Made by a program: the position numbers and the translations under genes. A model generated the notes under the pieces. The model did not search any database. It saw only the letters and a program-made list of their open reading frames with translations, and was not told where the DNA came from. 60,438 nt of DNA from Acidimicrobiia bacterium (GTDB taxonomy: Bacteria; Actinomycetota; Acidimicrobiia; IMCC26256; JAMXLJ01): positions 1-60,438 of the forward strand of contig JAMXLJ010000158.1 in the NCBI GenBank assembly GCA_024281095.1, given 5' to 3'. Below, piece after piece: positions 1 to 6,927 of this stretch (its first letter is position 1; each line of letters begins with the position of its first letter).

Positions 1-125
1 GCGGACGGAGCGGAGCTCTGCTGGGCATAGCCGTCTGGAGCGTGAGCGGAGGGAGCCGTGAGCATCGTGCGGACGGAGCGGAGCTCTGCTGGGCGTAGCC
101 GTCTCGAGCGTGAGCGGAGGGAGCC
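1..125 (+). repeat. 68-nt tandem repeat carrying a ribosome-binding site
   Basis: A unit beginning GCGGACGGAGCGGAGC occurs at 1 and again at 69, a period of 68 nt. About 57 nt align with two substitutions. Each copy ends in GGAGGGAGCC next to a start codon: GTG at 58 after the first copy, and ATG at 127, the start of the ABM gene, after the second. The repeat therefore duplicates a translation-initiation region. The first copy starts at the window edge, so more copies may lie upstream. A related tandem repeat lies at 5997-6096. Confidence 0.85.
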
Positions 126-126
126 A

Positions 127-444
127 ATGAGTGTCGTGAAGATCAACGCCATCACCGTGCCCAAGGAGCGGGCCGACGAGCTGGTCGGGCGGTTCGCAGC
201 CCGGGCCGGCGAGGTGTCGAAGATGCCCGGCTTCGAGGCCTTCGAGTTGCTGCGCCCCAGCGACGACCGTGACGTGTTCCTCGTGTACACGCGGTGGCGT
301 TCGGAGGACGACTTCCAGGCCTGGCTCAACGGGCCCGCCTTCCAGCACGGCCACAAGGGCCACAACACGCAAGGCCCGGTCGGCACGGGGAGCGAGCTGT
401 GGCAGTTCGACGTCGTGCAGCACGAAGAAGCACCGGGCAGCTGA
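127..444 (+). CDS. antibiotic biosynthesis monooxygenase (ABM)-domain protein
   Basis: A 105-residue single-domain protein of the dimeric alpha/beta-barrel ABM class. Visible family features are the N-terminal strand KINAITVP, the middle segment MPGFEAFELLRP and the strand DVFLVYTRW followed by the helix DDFQAWLNGPAF. Members include heme-degrading IsdG-like enzymes and small monooxygenases; the LLRP...YTRW pattern and a C-terminal His-rich stretch (HGHKGHN) resemble the actinobacterial MhuD/IsdG-like group. Heme degradation is possible but not shown. I start at ATG 127, which sits just after GGAGGGAGCC; the frame is open back to GTG 58, but that part is translated repeat sequence. The substrate is unknown. 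Confidence 0.8.
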   Translation: MSVVKINAITVPKERADELVGRFAARAGEVSKMPGFEAFELLRPSDDRDVFLVYTRWRSEDDFQAWLNGPAFQHGHKGHNTQGPVGTGSELWQFDVVQHEEAPGS

Positions 445-449
445 CCACA

Positions 450-455
450 TAGGCT
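450..455 (+). promoter_or_regulatory. -10 element of a likely leaderless promoter
   Basis: TAGGCT lies exactly 6 nt before the GTG start of the acyl-CoA synthetase at 462, so transcription would begin at or next to the start codon. There is no Shine-Dalgarno sequence in this short gap and no clear -35 element. Confidence 0.5.
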
Positions 456-461
456 CTCGGT

Positions 462-2186
462 GTGAGTACCGACAACACCGCACTCCAACAGCTCACCGGC
501 TCCGGCGGCATGTTCGAGATCGTCGTCGAGGACGTCCTCGGCGTGCAGCTGCAGGTCTACAAGGAGCGGATGCGCTCACTCCGTGAGCTCGTCACCGCCG
601 CCGACGTCCGGCTCGACGTGGACTTCCTCGTGCAGGGCGACCGACGGCTCACCTACACGCAGCACAACGAGCTCGTGCGTCGAGTCGCACACGCGCTCGT
701 GGAGCTCGGTGTGAAGCGCGGCGATCGCGTCGCGCTGCTGTCGGCGAACAGCCCCGAGTGGGTGGTGGTGTTCTGGGCTGTCGCGTCGATCGGCGCGGTG
801 CTCGTCCCACTGAACGCGTGGTGGAAGGCGGAGGAGCTCAAGTTCGCGCTCGAAGACTCCGGTAGCACGGTGCTCGTGACCGACGCTCGACGCTGGCTCG
901 TCGTGCGCGACATCGTCGCGCAGCTGCCCCGCCTACGCGATGTGTTCGTCACCGACCTCGACGGCCACGACGACCCGGCCCGGCCGGCGAGCGACCTGCT
1001 CGGCCACGACGATCCCGGCGCCCTTCCCGAGCTGCCCGTCGCCGAGGACGATCTCCTCGCCATCATGTACACGTCGGGAACCACGGGGCGCCCGAAGGGC
1101 GCGACGGTCACCCACCGGCAGGCGATCGCCAACCTCCAGAACGTCTTTTGCAACGCGGTCGCCCAGGCGATGAGCGGCAGCGCACCTCCCGAGTTGTCGG
1201 AGAACCGCGGGCAGTCGGCAACCCTGCTCGTCGTGCCGCTCTTCCACGTCACCGGCAGCTTCGCCACCATGATGCTGAATTACGCGACCGGAGCGAAGCT
1301 CGTGTTGATGCCGCCGGGCCGCTTCGACCCGTCGCTCGCGATGCAGACGATCGAGCGCGAGCAGATCAGCGCGATCGGGGGAGTGCCCACGATCATCTGG
1401 CGCATCATCGAGGCACCCGACTTCGCGCAGCACGATCTCTCGTCGGTCACGCGTATCAGCTACGGAGGGGCGCCGGCCGCTCCCGAGCTGGTGGAGCGGA
1501 TCAAGGAGACCTTCCCGCGGGCGCGCTCGTCGCTCGCGACTGCGTACGGCCTCACCGAGACTGCGTCGATCGCGACCGCCAACGTGGGCGACGACTACCT
1601 CACCCATCCGGGCTCGGTCGGACGCGCCGTGCCCACCGTGGAGCTCCGCATCGTCGACACGGCAACCGGGGCGGACGTGCCTCTCGGCGAGACCGGTGAG
1701 GTCTGGCTGAAGGGCCCCACCGTGATGTTGCGGGGTTACTGGAACCGCCCCGACGCGACGGCCGAGGTCCTCACCGACGGGTGGTTCCACACCGGCGACA
1801 TCGGCCGTCTCGACGACGAGGGCTTCCTCTACCTCGTCGACCGGGCGAAGGACATGATCATCCGCGGTGGTGAGAACGTGTATTGCGTCGAGGTCGAGCA
1901 CGCGCTGTTCGAGCATCCCGACGTGCTCGACGCCGCGGTCGTCGGGGTTCCGCATCGCGAGCTCGGTGAAGAGGTCAAGGCGGTCGTTCAGCTGCGTCCG
2001 GGATCGACGGCGACGCCCGACGACATCCGCGCCTTCGCGGCGAAGCATCTCGCGGACTTCAAGGTGCCCGCGTACGTCGAGCTGCGCGACGAGCCGCTCC
2101 CGCGGAACCCGGCCGGCAAGGTGCTGAAGGCACAACTGCGGGGCGACGCGACCGCGTTCGCCGCGCACGACGACGCGGTGCTGTAG
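462..2186 (+). CDS. acyl-CoA synthetase (class I adenylate-forming enzyme)
   Basis: A 574-residue AMP-binding enzyme that would activate a carboxylic acid to an acyl-adenylate and transfer it to CoA. The phosphate-binding loop YTSGTTGRPKG lies at about residues 203-213, the YGLTETAS motif at about 362-369, and GWFHTGDIG with the hinge DRAKDMIIRGGENVY near 445-475. The conserved lysine of the C-terminal domain is in PRNPAGKVLK near 555. Length and motif order are those of FadD/long-chain fatty-acid or cyclohexanecarboxylate-type ligases; the acid used cannot be read from sequence. The GTG start follows a TAGGCT -10 element by 6 nt. The next gene begins 6 nt after the stop and may be cotranscribed. 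Confidence 0.9.
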   Translation: MSTDNTALQQLTGSGGMFEIVVEDVLGVQLQVYKERMRSLRELVTAADVRLDVDFLVQGDRRLTYTQHNELVRRVAHALVELGVKRGDRVALLSANSPEWVVVFWAVASIGAVLVPLNAWWKAEELKFALEDSGSTVLVTDARRWLVVRDIVAQLPRLRDVFVTDLDGHDDPARPASDLLGHDDPGALPELPVAEDDLLAIMYTSGTTGRPKGATVTHRQAIANLQNVFCNAVAQAMSGSAPPELSENRGQSATLLVVPLFHVTGSFATMMLNYATGAKLVLMPPGRFDPSLAMQTIEREQISAIGGVPTIIWRIIEAPDFAQHDLSSVTRISYGGAPAAPELVERIKETFPRARSSLATAYGLTETASIATANVGDDYLTHPGSVGRAVPTVELRIVDTATGADVPLGETGEVWLKGPTVMLRGYWNRPDATAEVLTDGWFHTGDIGRLDDEGFLYLVDRAKDMIIRGGENVYCVEVEHALFEHPDVLDAAVVGVPHRELGEEVKAVVQLRPGSTATPDDIRAFAAKHLADFKVPAYVELRDEPLPRNPAGKVLKAQLRGDATAFAAHDDAVL

Positions 2187-2192
2187 CGCGCA

Positions 2193-2573
2193 GTGGCCGA
2201 CGCACTGCTGACGTTCCATCGCAACTGGGGTTACGTCGCGATCGTCCTGAACGGGATCGCGGGTGTGATCGCGCTCGTTGCCTGGCAGTGGCGACGTTTT
2301 CGCGGCCGATGGGTGTGGATCACCACCGTGATCGCCGAGGGTGCAATCCTCTTGCAGATCCTCGCCGGAACCATTCTGGTCGCTCGCGACAAGACGCTCG
2401 CGAAACAGAACGGCATCCGCTTCCACATGTTCTACGGCTTCGTGGCATTCATCACCGTGGGCATCGCGTACCAGTACCGTTCGTCGATGCGTGGCCGTCT
2501 CGAGCTGTTCTACGGGCTCGTCGGGTTGTTCCTCATGGGCGTCGGGATCCGCGCCGTGATGCAGGTGACATGA
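2193..2573 (+). CDS. small four-helix membrane protein of unknown function
   Basis: A 126-residue protein with about four hydrophobic segments (near residues 11-30, 42-62, 77-95 and 103-122) separated by short basic loops such as WQWRRFRGRW. Histidines at position 9 and in RFHMFYGF face membrane segments, so heme or quinone contact is conceivable but unproven. I do not recognise a named family. The GTG start lies 6 nt after the acyl-CoA synthetase stop, and the last codons overlap the ddl start by 4 nt (ATGA), which suggests translational coupling with ddl. Confidence 0.7.
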   Translation: MADALLTFHRNWGYVAIVLNGIAGVIALVAWQWRRFRGRWVWITTVIAEGAILLQILAGTILVARDKTLAKQNGIRFHMFYGFVAFITVGIAYQYRSSMRGRLELFYGLVGLFLMGVGIRAVMQVT

Positions 2574-3700
2574 CCGACCGTCGGATCCGCGTCTTGCTGC
2601 TCTACGGCGGCCGGTCGGCCGAGCACGACGTGTCGCGCGTCAGCGCGGTCGCGGCGGCGAAGGCGCTCGACCCGACACGTTACGAAGTCGTGCCCGTGGG
2701 AATCACCCGTGATGGGCGCTGGCTCGTCGGCGGATCGGCGCAGCGGGCGATCGAGGCGGGGCCCGAGGCGCTGCCGGTCGCGTTCGAGGTCGGCGGCGAC
2801 GAGGTCGCGCCGGCACGGATCGGCGAGCCATCTCCCAGCGGGCCGACGACAGGGTTCGGCGACGTCGACGTCGTGTTGCCGCTCATCCACGGCCCGTACG
2901 GAGAGGACGGCACCGTCCAGGGGATGCTCGAGCTCGCGGGCGTCCCGTATGTCGGGTCCGGCGTGGTGGGCTCCGCGGTCGGGATGGACAAGATCATGAT
3001 GAAGCGCGCGTTCGTGGCGTGCGGCCTGCCGATCGCGCGCCACGTCGAGCTGCGCGACTCGCGCCGCGGCCCGGAGCTCGTCGCCCGCATCGAGCGCGAG
3101 CTCGGGTACCCGTGCTTCGTCAAGCCGGCCAACATGGGCTCGTCGGTCGGTGTGTCGAAGGCGCACGACCGCGGCGGGCTGGAGGCTGCGATCGAGCTCG
3201 CGCTCGCGTACGACGAATGGGCCCTCGCGGAGGAGGCGGTCGACGGGCGCGAGATCGAGGTCGGCGTGCTCGGCGACGACCCGGCCGAGGCGTCGGAGCC
3301 GGGCGAAGTCGTACCCGGCGACGAGTTCTACAGCTACGCCGACAAGTACGAGCGTGATGCCGCGGAGCTGCGCGCGCCCGCGCCGCTCACCGACGAGCAG
3401 CGCGCGCAGGTGCGGGCATTGGCAGTGCGCGCCTTCGACGCGTGCCGTTGTGAGGCCATGGCGCGGGTCGACTTCTTCCTCGAAGAGCGCGGACGCGAGG
3501 GCGGGGCGGGTCGCGGGTTCCTCGTCAACGAGGTGAACACGATCCCCGGGTTCACGCCGATCTCGATGTTCCCGCGACTGTGGGCACTGTCGGGCGTGCC
3601 GTACCCGAACCTGCTCGATCGACTCGTGGCGCTGGCGTTCGAGCGGCACGCCCGACGGGCGCGCCGAGCCGGCCGGCAGCGCCCGGAGCTCGAGGGATAA
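2570..3700 (+). CDS. ddl: D-alanine--D-alanine ligase
   Basis: A 376-residue ATP-grasp enzyme that joins two D-alanines to make the peptidoglycan precursor dipeptide in the cytoplasm. Family features are the N-terminal LLYGGRSAEHDVS, the HGPYGEDGTVQGMLE segment with GVPYVGSGV, the ATP-grasp lysine in PCFVKPANMGSSVGVSK, and the C-terminal metal-binding segment RVDFFLEE...FLVNEVNTIPGFTPISMFP. ATG 2570 overlaps the preceding stop by 4 nt; the frame is open further upstream but only as a shadow of the membrane gene. A short acidic insertion (GDDPAEASEPGE) precedes the YSYADKY motif. The position next to a membrane gene rather than murF is unremarkable. Confidence 0.95.
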   Translation: MTDRRIRVLLLYGGRSAEHDVSRVSAVAAAKALDPTRYEVVPVGITRDGRWLVGGSAQRAIEAGPEALPVAFEVGGDEVAPARIGEPSPSGPTTGFGDVDVVLPLIHGPYGEDGTVQGMLELAGVPYVGSGVVGSAVGMDKIMMKRAFVACGLPIARHVELRDSRRGPELVARIERELGYPCFVKPANMGSSVGVSKAHDRGGLEAAIELALAYDEWALAEEAVDGREIEVGVLGDDPAEASEPGEVVPGDEFYSYADKYERDAAELRAPAPLTDEQRAQVRALAVRAFDACRCEAMARVDFFLEERGREGGAGRGFLVNEVNTIPGFTPISMFPRLWALSGVPYPNLLDRLVALAFERHARRARRAGRQRPELEG

Positions 3701-3712
3701 GGGGTTTGCGAG

Positions 3713-3949
3713 CTAGAGCTGGACGACCGGGCAGGTGAGGGTGCGCGTGATGCCCTCGACCGCCTGGATCTGCGAGACGACCATCTTTCCGAGGTCATCC
3801 ATCGTCGGCGCCTCGGTGGAGACGATGACGTCGTACGGGCCGGTGACGTCGTCGGCGCTCACGACGCCCTTCAGGTTCCGCACCTCGCTCGCGACGTGCG
3901 CGGCACGTCCGACCTCGGTCTGGATCAACACGTACGCCCGGACGGACAT
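3713..3949 (-). CDS. stand-alone Lrp/AsnC ligand-binding (RAM) domain protein
   Basis: A 78-residue protein that consists only of the regulation-of-amino-acid-metabolism fold of Lrp/AsnC regulators: AYVLIQTEVGRAAHVASEV, then GVVSADDVTGPYDVIV and the C-terminal EGITRTLTCPVV. It has no helix-turn-helix, so it cannot bind DNA by itself; stand-alone RAM proteins are known to form oligomers and bind amino acids. ATG 3949 follows AAGGGGG by a short gap; ten more codons are open upstream but lack a good ribosome-binding site. A TACGAT -10 hexamer is readable on this strand about 35 nt upstream. It converges with ddl, whose stop is 12 nt away. Confidence 0.85.
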   Translation of the reverse strand: MSVRAYVLIQTEVGRAAHVASEVRNLKGVVSADDVTGPYDVIVSTEAPTMDDLGKMVVSQIQAVEGITRTLTCPVVQL

Positions 3950-4033
3950 CCGACCCCCTTGGCTCGCGGTGCCCAACGCCTGATCGTACGCCCGTCGACG
4001 GCACCGCGGTGCCGGCCCCGTGCGTCGCGGCCG

Positions 4034-5845
4034 TCAGCGCGCGTCGAGGCGGGTCTTCAGCTCGACGAGCTCCTCGCGCAGCGGTTCGGGGAATTTGGCG
4101 CCGAACGACTCGAAATGCTGCTCCAGCAGGGGCAGCTGATCGCGCCACTCGTCCGCGTCGACCTCGAGCGCGGCGGCGACGTCGGCCTCCGACACGTCGA
4201 GGCCACTGAGGTCGAGGTCGCTCACCCGTGGCACCATTCCGATCGGCGTCTGGGCCGCGCCCGCGTCTTCGGTGATGCGGCCGAAGATCCACGCCAGCAC
4301 GCGTGAGTTCTCGCCATAGCCGGGCCAGAGGAACTTTCCGTCGGCGTCGCGACGGAACCAGTTGACCCCGTAGATGCGCGGCAGCTTCGACGCGTCGGTG
4401 CGCTCCGTCATCGAGAGCCAGTGCCTGAAGTAGTCGGCCATGTGGTAGCCGCAGAACGGCAGCATCGCGAAGGGGTCGAAGCGAAGCTCGCCGACCTTTC
4501 CGAACGCCGCCGCGGTGCGCTCCGAGCCCATGGATGCGCCGATGAACACGCCGTGACGCCAGTCGCGGGACTCGAACACGAGGGGCACGGTGCCGGCTCG
4601 GCGGCCGCCGAAGAGGATCGCCGAGATCGGCACGCCCTTCGGGTCTTCCCACTCCGGCGCGATCACCGGGCACTGCCCGGCAGGGGAGCAGAAGCGGGAG
4701 TTCGGGTGCGCAGCGGGAGTGTCGCGCTCGGGCGTCCACTCGGCGCGCCGCCAGTCGGTGCAGTGTGCGGGCGGCGCGTCGGTCATGCCCTCCCACCACA
4801 CGTCGAGATCGTCGGTGAGCGCAGTGTTCGTGAACACCGTGTGGGAACGAACGCCCAACATCGCGTTCGGGTTGGTCTTCATGTTGGTGCCCGGAGCGAC
4901 ACCGAAGAACCCGTATTCCGGGTTGATCGCGTAGAGCCGGCCGTCGTCGCCGAACTTCATCCACGTGATGTCGTCGCCGATCGTCTCGACCTTCCAGCCC
5001 GGAAGCGTCGGCACCATCATCGCGAGGTTGGTCTTGCCACACGCCGACGGGAACGCGGCGGCCAGGTATCGCGAGACGCCCTCGGGGTTCGTGAGCTTGA
5101 GGATGAGCATGTGCTCGGCGAGCCAGCCCTCGTCGCGCGCGATCACCGAAGCGATTCGCAGCGCGAAGCACTTCTTGCCGAGCAGCGCGTTGCCGCCGTA
5201 GCCCGAGCCGTACGACCAGATCTCGCGTGTCTCCGGGAAGTGCACGATGTACTTCTCGTCGGGATTGCACGGCCAGGTGACATCTTGCTCGCCGGGCGCG
5301 AGCGGCGCGCCGACCGAGTGCAGGCAGGGGACGAAGTCGCCGTCGTCGCCGAGCACGTCGAGCGCGGCCTGCCCCATGCGCGTCATCGTGCGCATGCTCA
5401 CGACGACGTACGGCGAGTCGGTGATCTCGACACCGATATAGGACAGGGGCGAGCCGAGCGGGCCCATGCTGAACGGCACGACGTACAGGGTGCGGCCGCG
5501 CATCGAGCCGCGGAAGAGGCTCGTGAGCCTGTCGCGCATCTCGTCGGGCGCGACCCAGTTGTTGGTCGGCCCCGCATCGGACTGGCGCTCGGAGCAGATG
5601 AACGTACGGTCCTCGACGCGCGCGACGTCGCTCGGGTCGGACGCGGCCCAGTAGGAGTTGGGACGCTTCACCGGGTCGAGCTCGACGAATGTTCCCGCCT
5701 GGACGAGTTCGTCGCACAGACGCTCGTACTCTTGTGCCGAGCCGTCGCACCAGTACACCGACTCCGGCTCGCACAGCGCCGCAATCTCGTCGACCCACCG
5801 CAGGAGCTTCCGGTTCCCGGTGGTCACGTTGCTGGCGACGCTCAC
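4034..5845 (-). CDS. pckG: phosphoenolpyruvate carboxykinase (GTP)
   Basis: Converts oxaloacetate plus GTP to phosphoenolpyruvate and CO2, the entry to gluconeogenesis. The nucleotide loop [12 protein letters not shown] lies near residue 265 with the active-site cysteine of GTP-type enzymes, followed by [21 protein letters not shown] and [22 protein letters not shown] and the [17 protein letters not shown] segment are also typical. I start at GTG 5845, preceded 6 nt away by AAAGGAG, giving 603 residues, close to the mycobacterial enzyme. An in-frame GTG at 5887 is possible but its GGAGG directly touches the codon. It is transcribed alone, toward the RAM-domain gene. Confidence 0.95.
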   Translation of the reverse strand: MSVASNVTTGNRKLLRWVDEIAALCEPESVYWCDGSAQEYERLCDELVQAGTFVELDPVKRPNSYWAASDPSDVARVEDRTFICSERQSDAGPTNNWVAPDEMRDRLTSLFRGSMRGRTLYVVPFSMGPLGSPLSYIGVEITDSPYVVVSMRTMTRMGQAALDVLGDDGDFVPCLHSVGAPLAPGEQDVTWPCNPDEKYIVHFPETREIWSYGSGYGGNALLGKKCFALRIASVIARDEGWLAEHMLILKLTNPEGVSRYLAAAFPSACGKTNLAMMVPTLPGWKVETIGDDITWMKFGDDGRLYAINPEYGFFGVAPGTNMKTNPNAMLGVRSHTVFTNTALTDDLDVWWEGMTDAPPAHCTDWRRAEWTPERDTPAAHPNSRFCSPAGQCPVIAPEWEDPKGVPISAILFGGRRAGTVPLVFESRDWRHGVFIGASMGSERTAAAFGKVGELRFDPFAMLPFCGYHMADYFRHWLSMTERTDASKLPRIYGVNWFRRDADGKFLWPGYGENSRVLAWIFGRITEDAGAAQTPIGMVPRVSDLDLSGLDVSEADVAAALEVDADEWRDQLPLLEQHFESFGAKFPEPLREELVELKTRLDAR

Positions 5846-5927
5846 GACCCGCTCCTTTGCGTTGACCCACACACGCTCGGTCGCCACCCTCCGTGCAAGC
5901 CGGCGCGCGGTTTCGGGGGATCAGATC

Positions 5928-5958
5928 AGTGTACGGCGCGTCAGAAACGCCTACTCAA
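5928..5958 (-). promoter_or_regulatory. candidate promoter of pckG
   Basis: Read on the minus strand, TTGAGT (5958-5953) and TACACT (5933-5928) are separated by 19 nt, about 80 nt upstream of the chosen pckG start. The -10 match is good and the spacing is slightly long. Confidence 0.45.
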
Positions 5959-5996
5959 GCCGGAGCACAACTCGTCGCGTTCTGGTACATGGAGGG

Positions 5997-6096
5997 GGAT
6001 GCCCGGGAGGGCGCGGCGAGGGAGTCGTGTGATGTGCGGACGGAGCTGCGCCCTGGGCGGATGCCCGGGAGGGCGCGGCGAGGGAGCGGTGTGATG
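5997..6096 (+). repeat. 62-nt tandem repeat carrying a ribosome-binding site and ATG
   Basis: GGATGCCCGGGAGGGCGCGG starts at 5997 and again at 6059, a 62-nt period; the match runs through GCGAGGGAG to GTGTGATG with only a few changes. Each copy ends in an ATG: 6032 in copy one, and 6094, the start of the next gene, in copy two. The spacer of copy one, GCGGACGGAGCTGCGCCCTG, resembles the repeat at 1-125 (GCGGACGGAGCGGAGCTCTG), so both loci belong to one family. Confidence 0.85.
6032..6094 (+). CDS. possible 20-codon upstream ORF inside the repeat
   Basis: ATG 6032 opens a 20-residue frame with three cysteines that ends in TGA at 6092-6094, overlapping the ATG of the next gene by one base (TGATG). 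GCGAGGGAG precedes it at a suitable distance. It may only be a by-product of the duplication, but if translated it would couple to the downstream gene. Confidence 0.25.
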   Translation: MCGRSCALGGCPGGRGEGAV

Positions 6097-6369
6097 GGCG
6101 TGCTGGCGTGGATCGTGGTGGGCTTCGTCGCCGGCGTGCTGGCGAAGGCGGTGACCGGCGTGCGGGGGTCGGGCTGCGTCACGACGGTGCTCATCGGCAT
6201 CGTCGGGGCGCTCGTCGGCGGGGTGCTCTTCCGGGCCGCCGGCGAGCGCGGGCTCACCGGGTTCAGCTGGCGGTCCGTCTTCGTGGCGACCGTCGGGTCT
6301 GTCGTGCTGCTGCTCGCCTATGCGGCCCTCACGGGGCGGGGTCGGGGCCGGCGGGACCGCCGACACTGA
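6094..6369 (+). CDS. GlsB/YeaQ/YmgE-type (transglycosylase-associated) membrane protein
   Basis: A 91-residue protein with three predicted helices: residues about 3-20, 28-46 (CVTTVLIGIVGALVGGVLF) and 62-82, ending in a basic tail (RGRGRRDRRH). The GILAW/GxxAG start and the Gly-rich middle helix IVGALVGGVLF are typical of the small GlsB/YeaQ/YmgE family, whose members are often stress-induced and whose biochemical role is not settled. ATG 6094 lies after GCGAGGGAG in the second repeat copy; GTG 6091 is an alternative. It converges with the cold-shock-like gene 18 nt away. Confidence 0.75.
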   Translation: MGVLAWIVVGFVAGVLAKAVTGVRGSGCVTTVLIGIVGALVGGVLFRAAGERGLTGFSWRSVFVATVGSVVLLLAYAALTGRGRGRRDRRH

Positions 6370-6387
6370 CCGCGACGGTGAGCGGCG

Positions 6388-6615
6388 TCAGACGCGGGCG
6401 GTCGGCAGGCCCATGTCGATCTCCGAACCGAGCTGGATCGACGTGGCGCGACCGTCGGCGTCGAGGCGGAAGGTGACCCGCTGACCCTGGCGCAGTGTGC
6501 GCATGATCGAGTTCGCGAGAGCGTCTGCCGCGAGGACGAACTCGGCCTTGTCGGTGTCACGGATGACCGCGCCCTCACGGGTGAGCGGGTCGAAGGAACG
6601 AATCACGCCCTGCAT
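6388..6615 (-). CDS. small cold-shock-like OB-fold protein
   Basis: A 75-residue protein that begins GVIRSFDPLTREGAVIRD, which resembles the first strands of the cold-shock domain (G.I..FDP..G.G.I). A later strand, RVTFRLDADGRATSIQL, fits the end of an OB fold. The aromatic RNP1/RNP2 motifs are weak, so nucleic-acid binding is uncertain. It starts 6 nt after the rpmB stop and is probably cotranscribed with it, a reasonable place for a ribosome- or RNA-associated factor. Confidence 0.6.
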   Translation of the reverse strand: MQGVIRSFDPLTREGAVIRDTDKAEFVLAADALANSIMRTLRQGQRVTFRLDADGRATSIQLGSEIDMGLPTARV

Positions 6616-6621
6616 CGCCGT

Positions 6622-6810
6622 TCAGGGCTTCTGGACTTTGCCGGCCTTGAGACAGCCGGTGCACACGTGCATCCGCTTGGGCGCGCCGTTGACGAGCACG
6701 CGGACGCGCTGCACGTTCGGGTTCCAGCGGCGCTTCGTACGCCGGTGCGAGTGGCTCAGGCGCATGCCGAAATGCGGGCTCTTCCCGCACACCTCGCAAA
6801 CGGACGCCAT
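6622..6810 (-). CDS. rpmB: 50S ribosomal protein L28
   Basis: A 62-residue L28 of the zinc-containing (C+) type: CEVCGK at residues 5-10 and CTGCLKAG near 50 form two CxxC pairs, with the typical core [20 protein letters not shown] between them. It binds 23S rRNA in the large subunit. Actinobacteria often keep a zinc-free paralogue elsewhere that replaces it under zinc starvation; none is visible here. The gene is first of a two-gene minus-strand unit, and its leader contains a 10-nt tandem repeat that includes its ribosome-binding site. Confidence 0.97.
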   Translation of the reverse strand: MASVCEVCGKSPHFGMRLSHSHRRTKRRWNPNVQRVRVLVNGAPKRMHVCTGCLKAGKVQKP

Positions 6811-6815
6811 GGGAT

Positions 6816-6845
6816 GACCTCGTGTGGCCTCGTGTGACCTCGACG
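6816..6845 (-). repeat. three 10-nt tandem repeats in the rpmB leader
   Basis: On the plus strand GACCTCGTGT, GGCCTCGTGT and GACCTCGACG follow each other directly. In the rpmB mRNA this gives three CGAGG-type Shine-Dalgarno-like cores spaced 10 nt apart, the last one about 8 nt before the start codon. Confidence 0.7.
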
Positions 6846-6855
6846 GAACCCGGTC

Positions 6856-6861
6856 AGGCTA
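6856..6861 (-). promoter_or_regulatory. candidate -10 element of rpmB
   Basis: TAGCCT on the minus strand would start transcription near 6849, giving a leader of about 39 nt that contains the 10-nt repeats. No convincing -35 hexamer is seen. Confidence 0.4.
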
Positions 6862-6893
6862 GCAGGAGCGCTCCAGCGGCCCGATGCGTCCGG

Positions 6894-6921
6894 TTGGACG
6901 CCGAGGTCACGGCGGTACGAT
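6894..6921 (+). promoter_or_regulatory. leaderless promoter of the DAK2/FakA gene
   Basis: TTGGAC (6894-6899) and TACGAT (6916-6921) are 16 nt apart, and the -10 element ends 6 nt before ATG 6928. This predicts transcription starting at the A of the start codon; there is no room for a ribosome-binding site. It is the best sigma-70-type promoter in the window. Confidence 0.7.
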
Positions 6922-6927
6922 CCGCCT

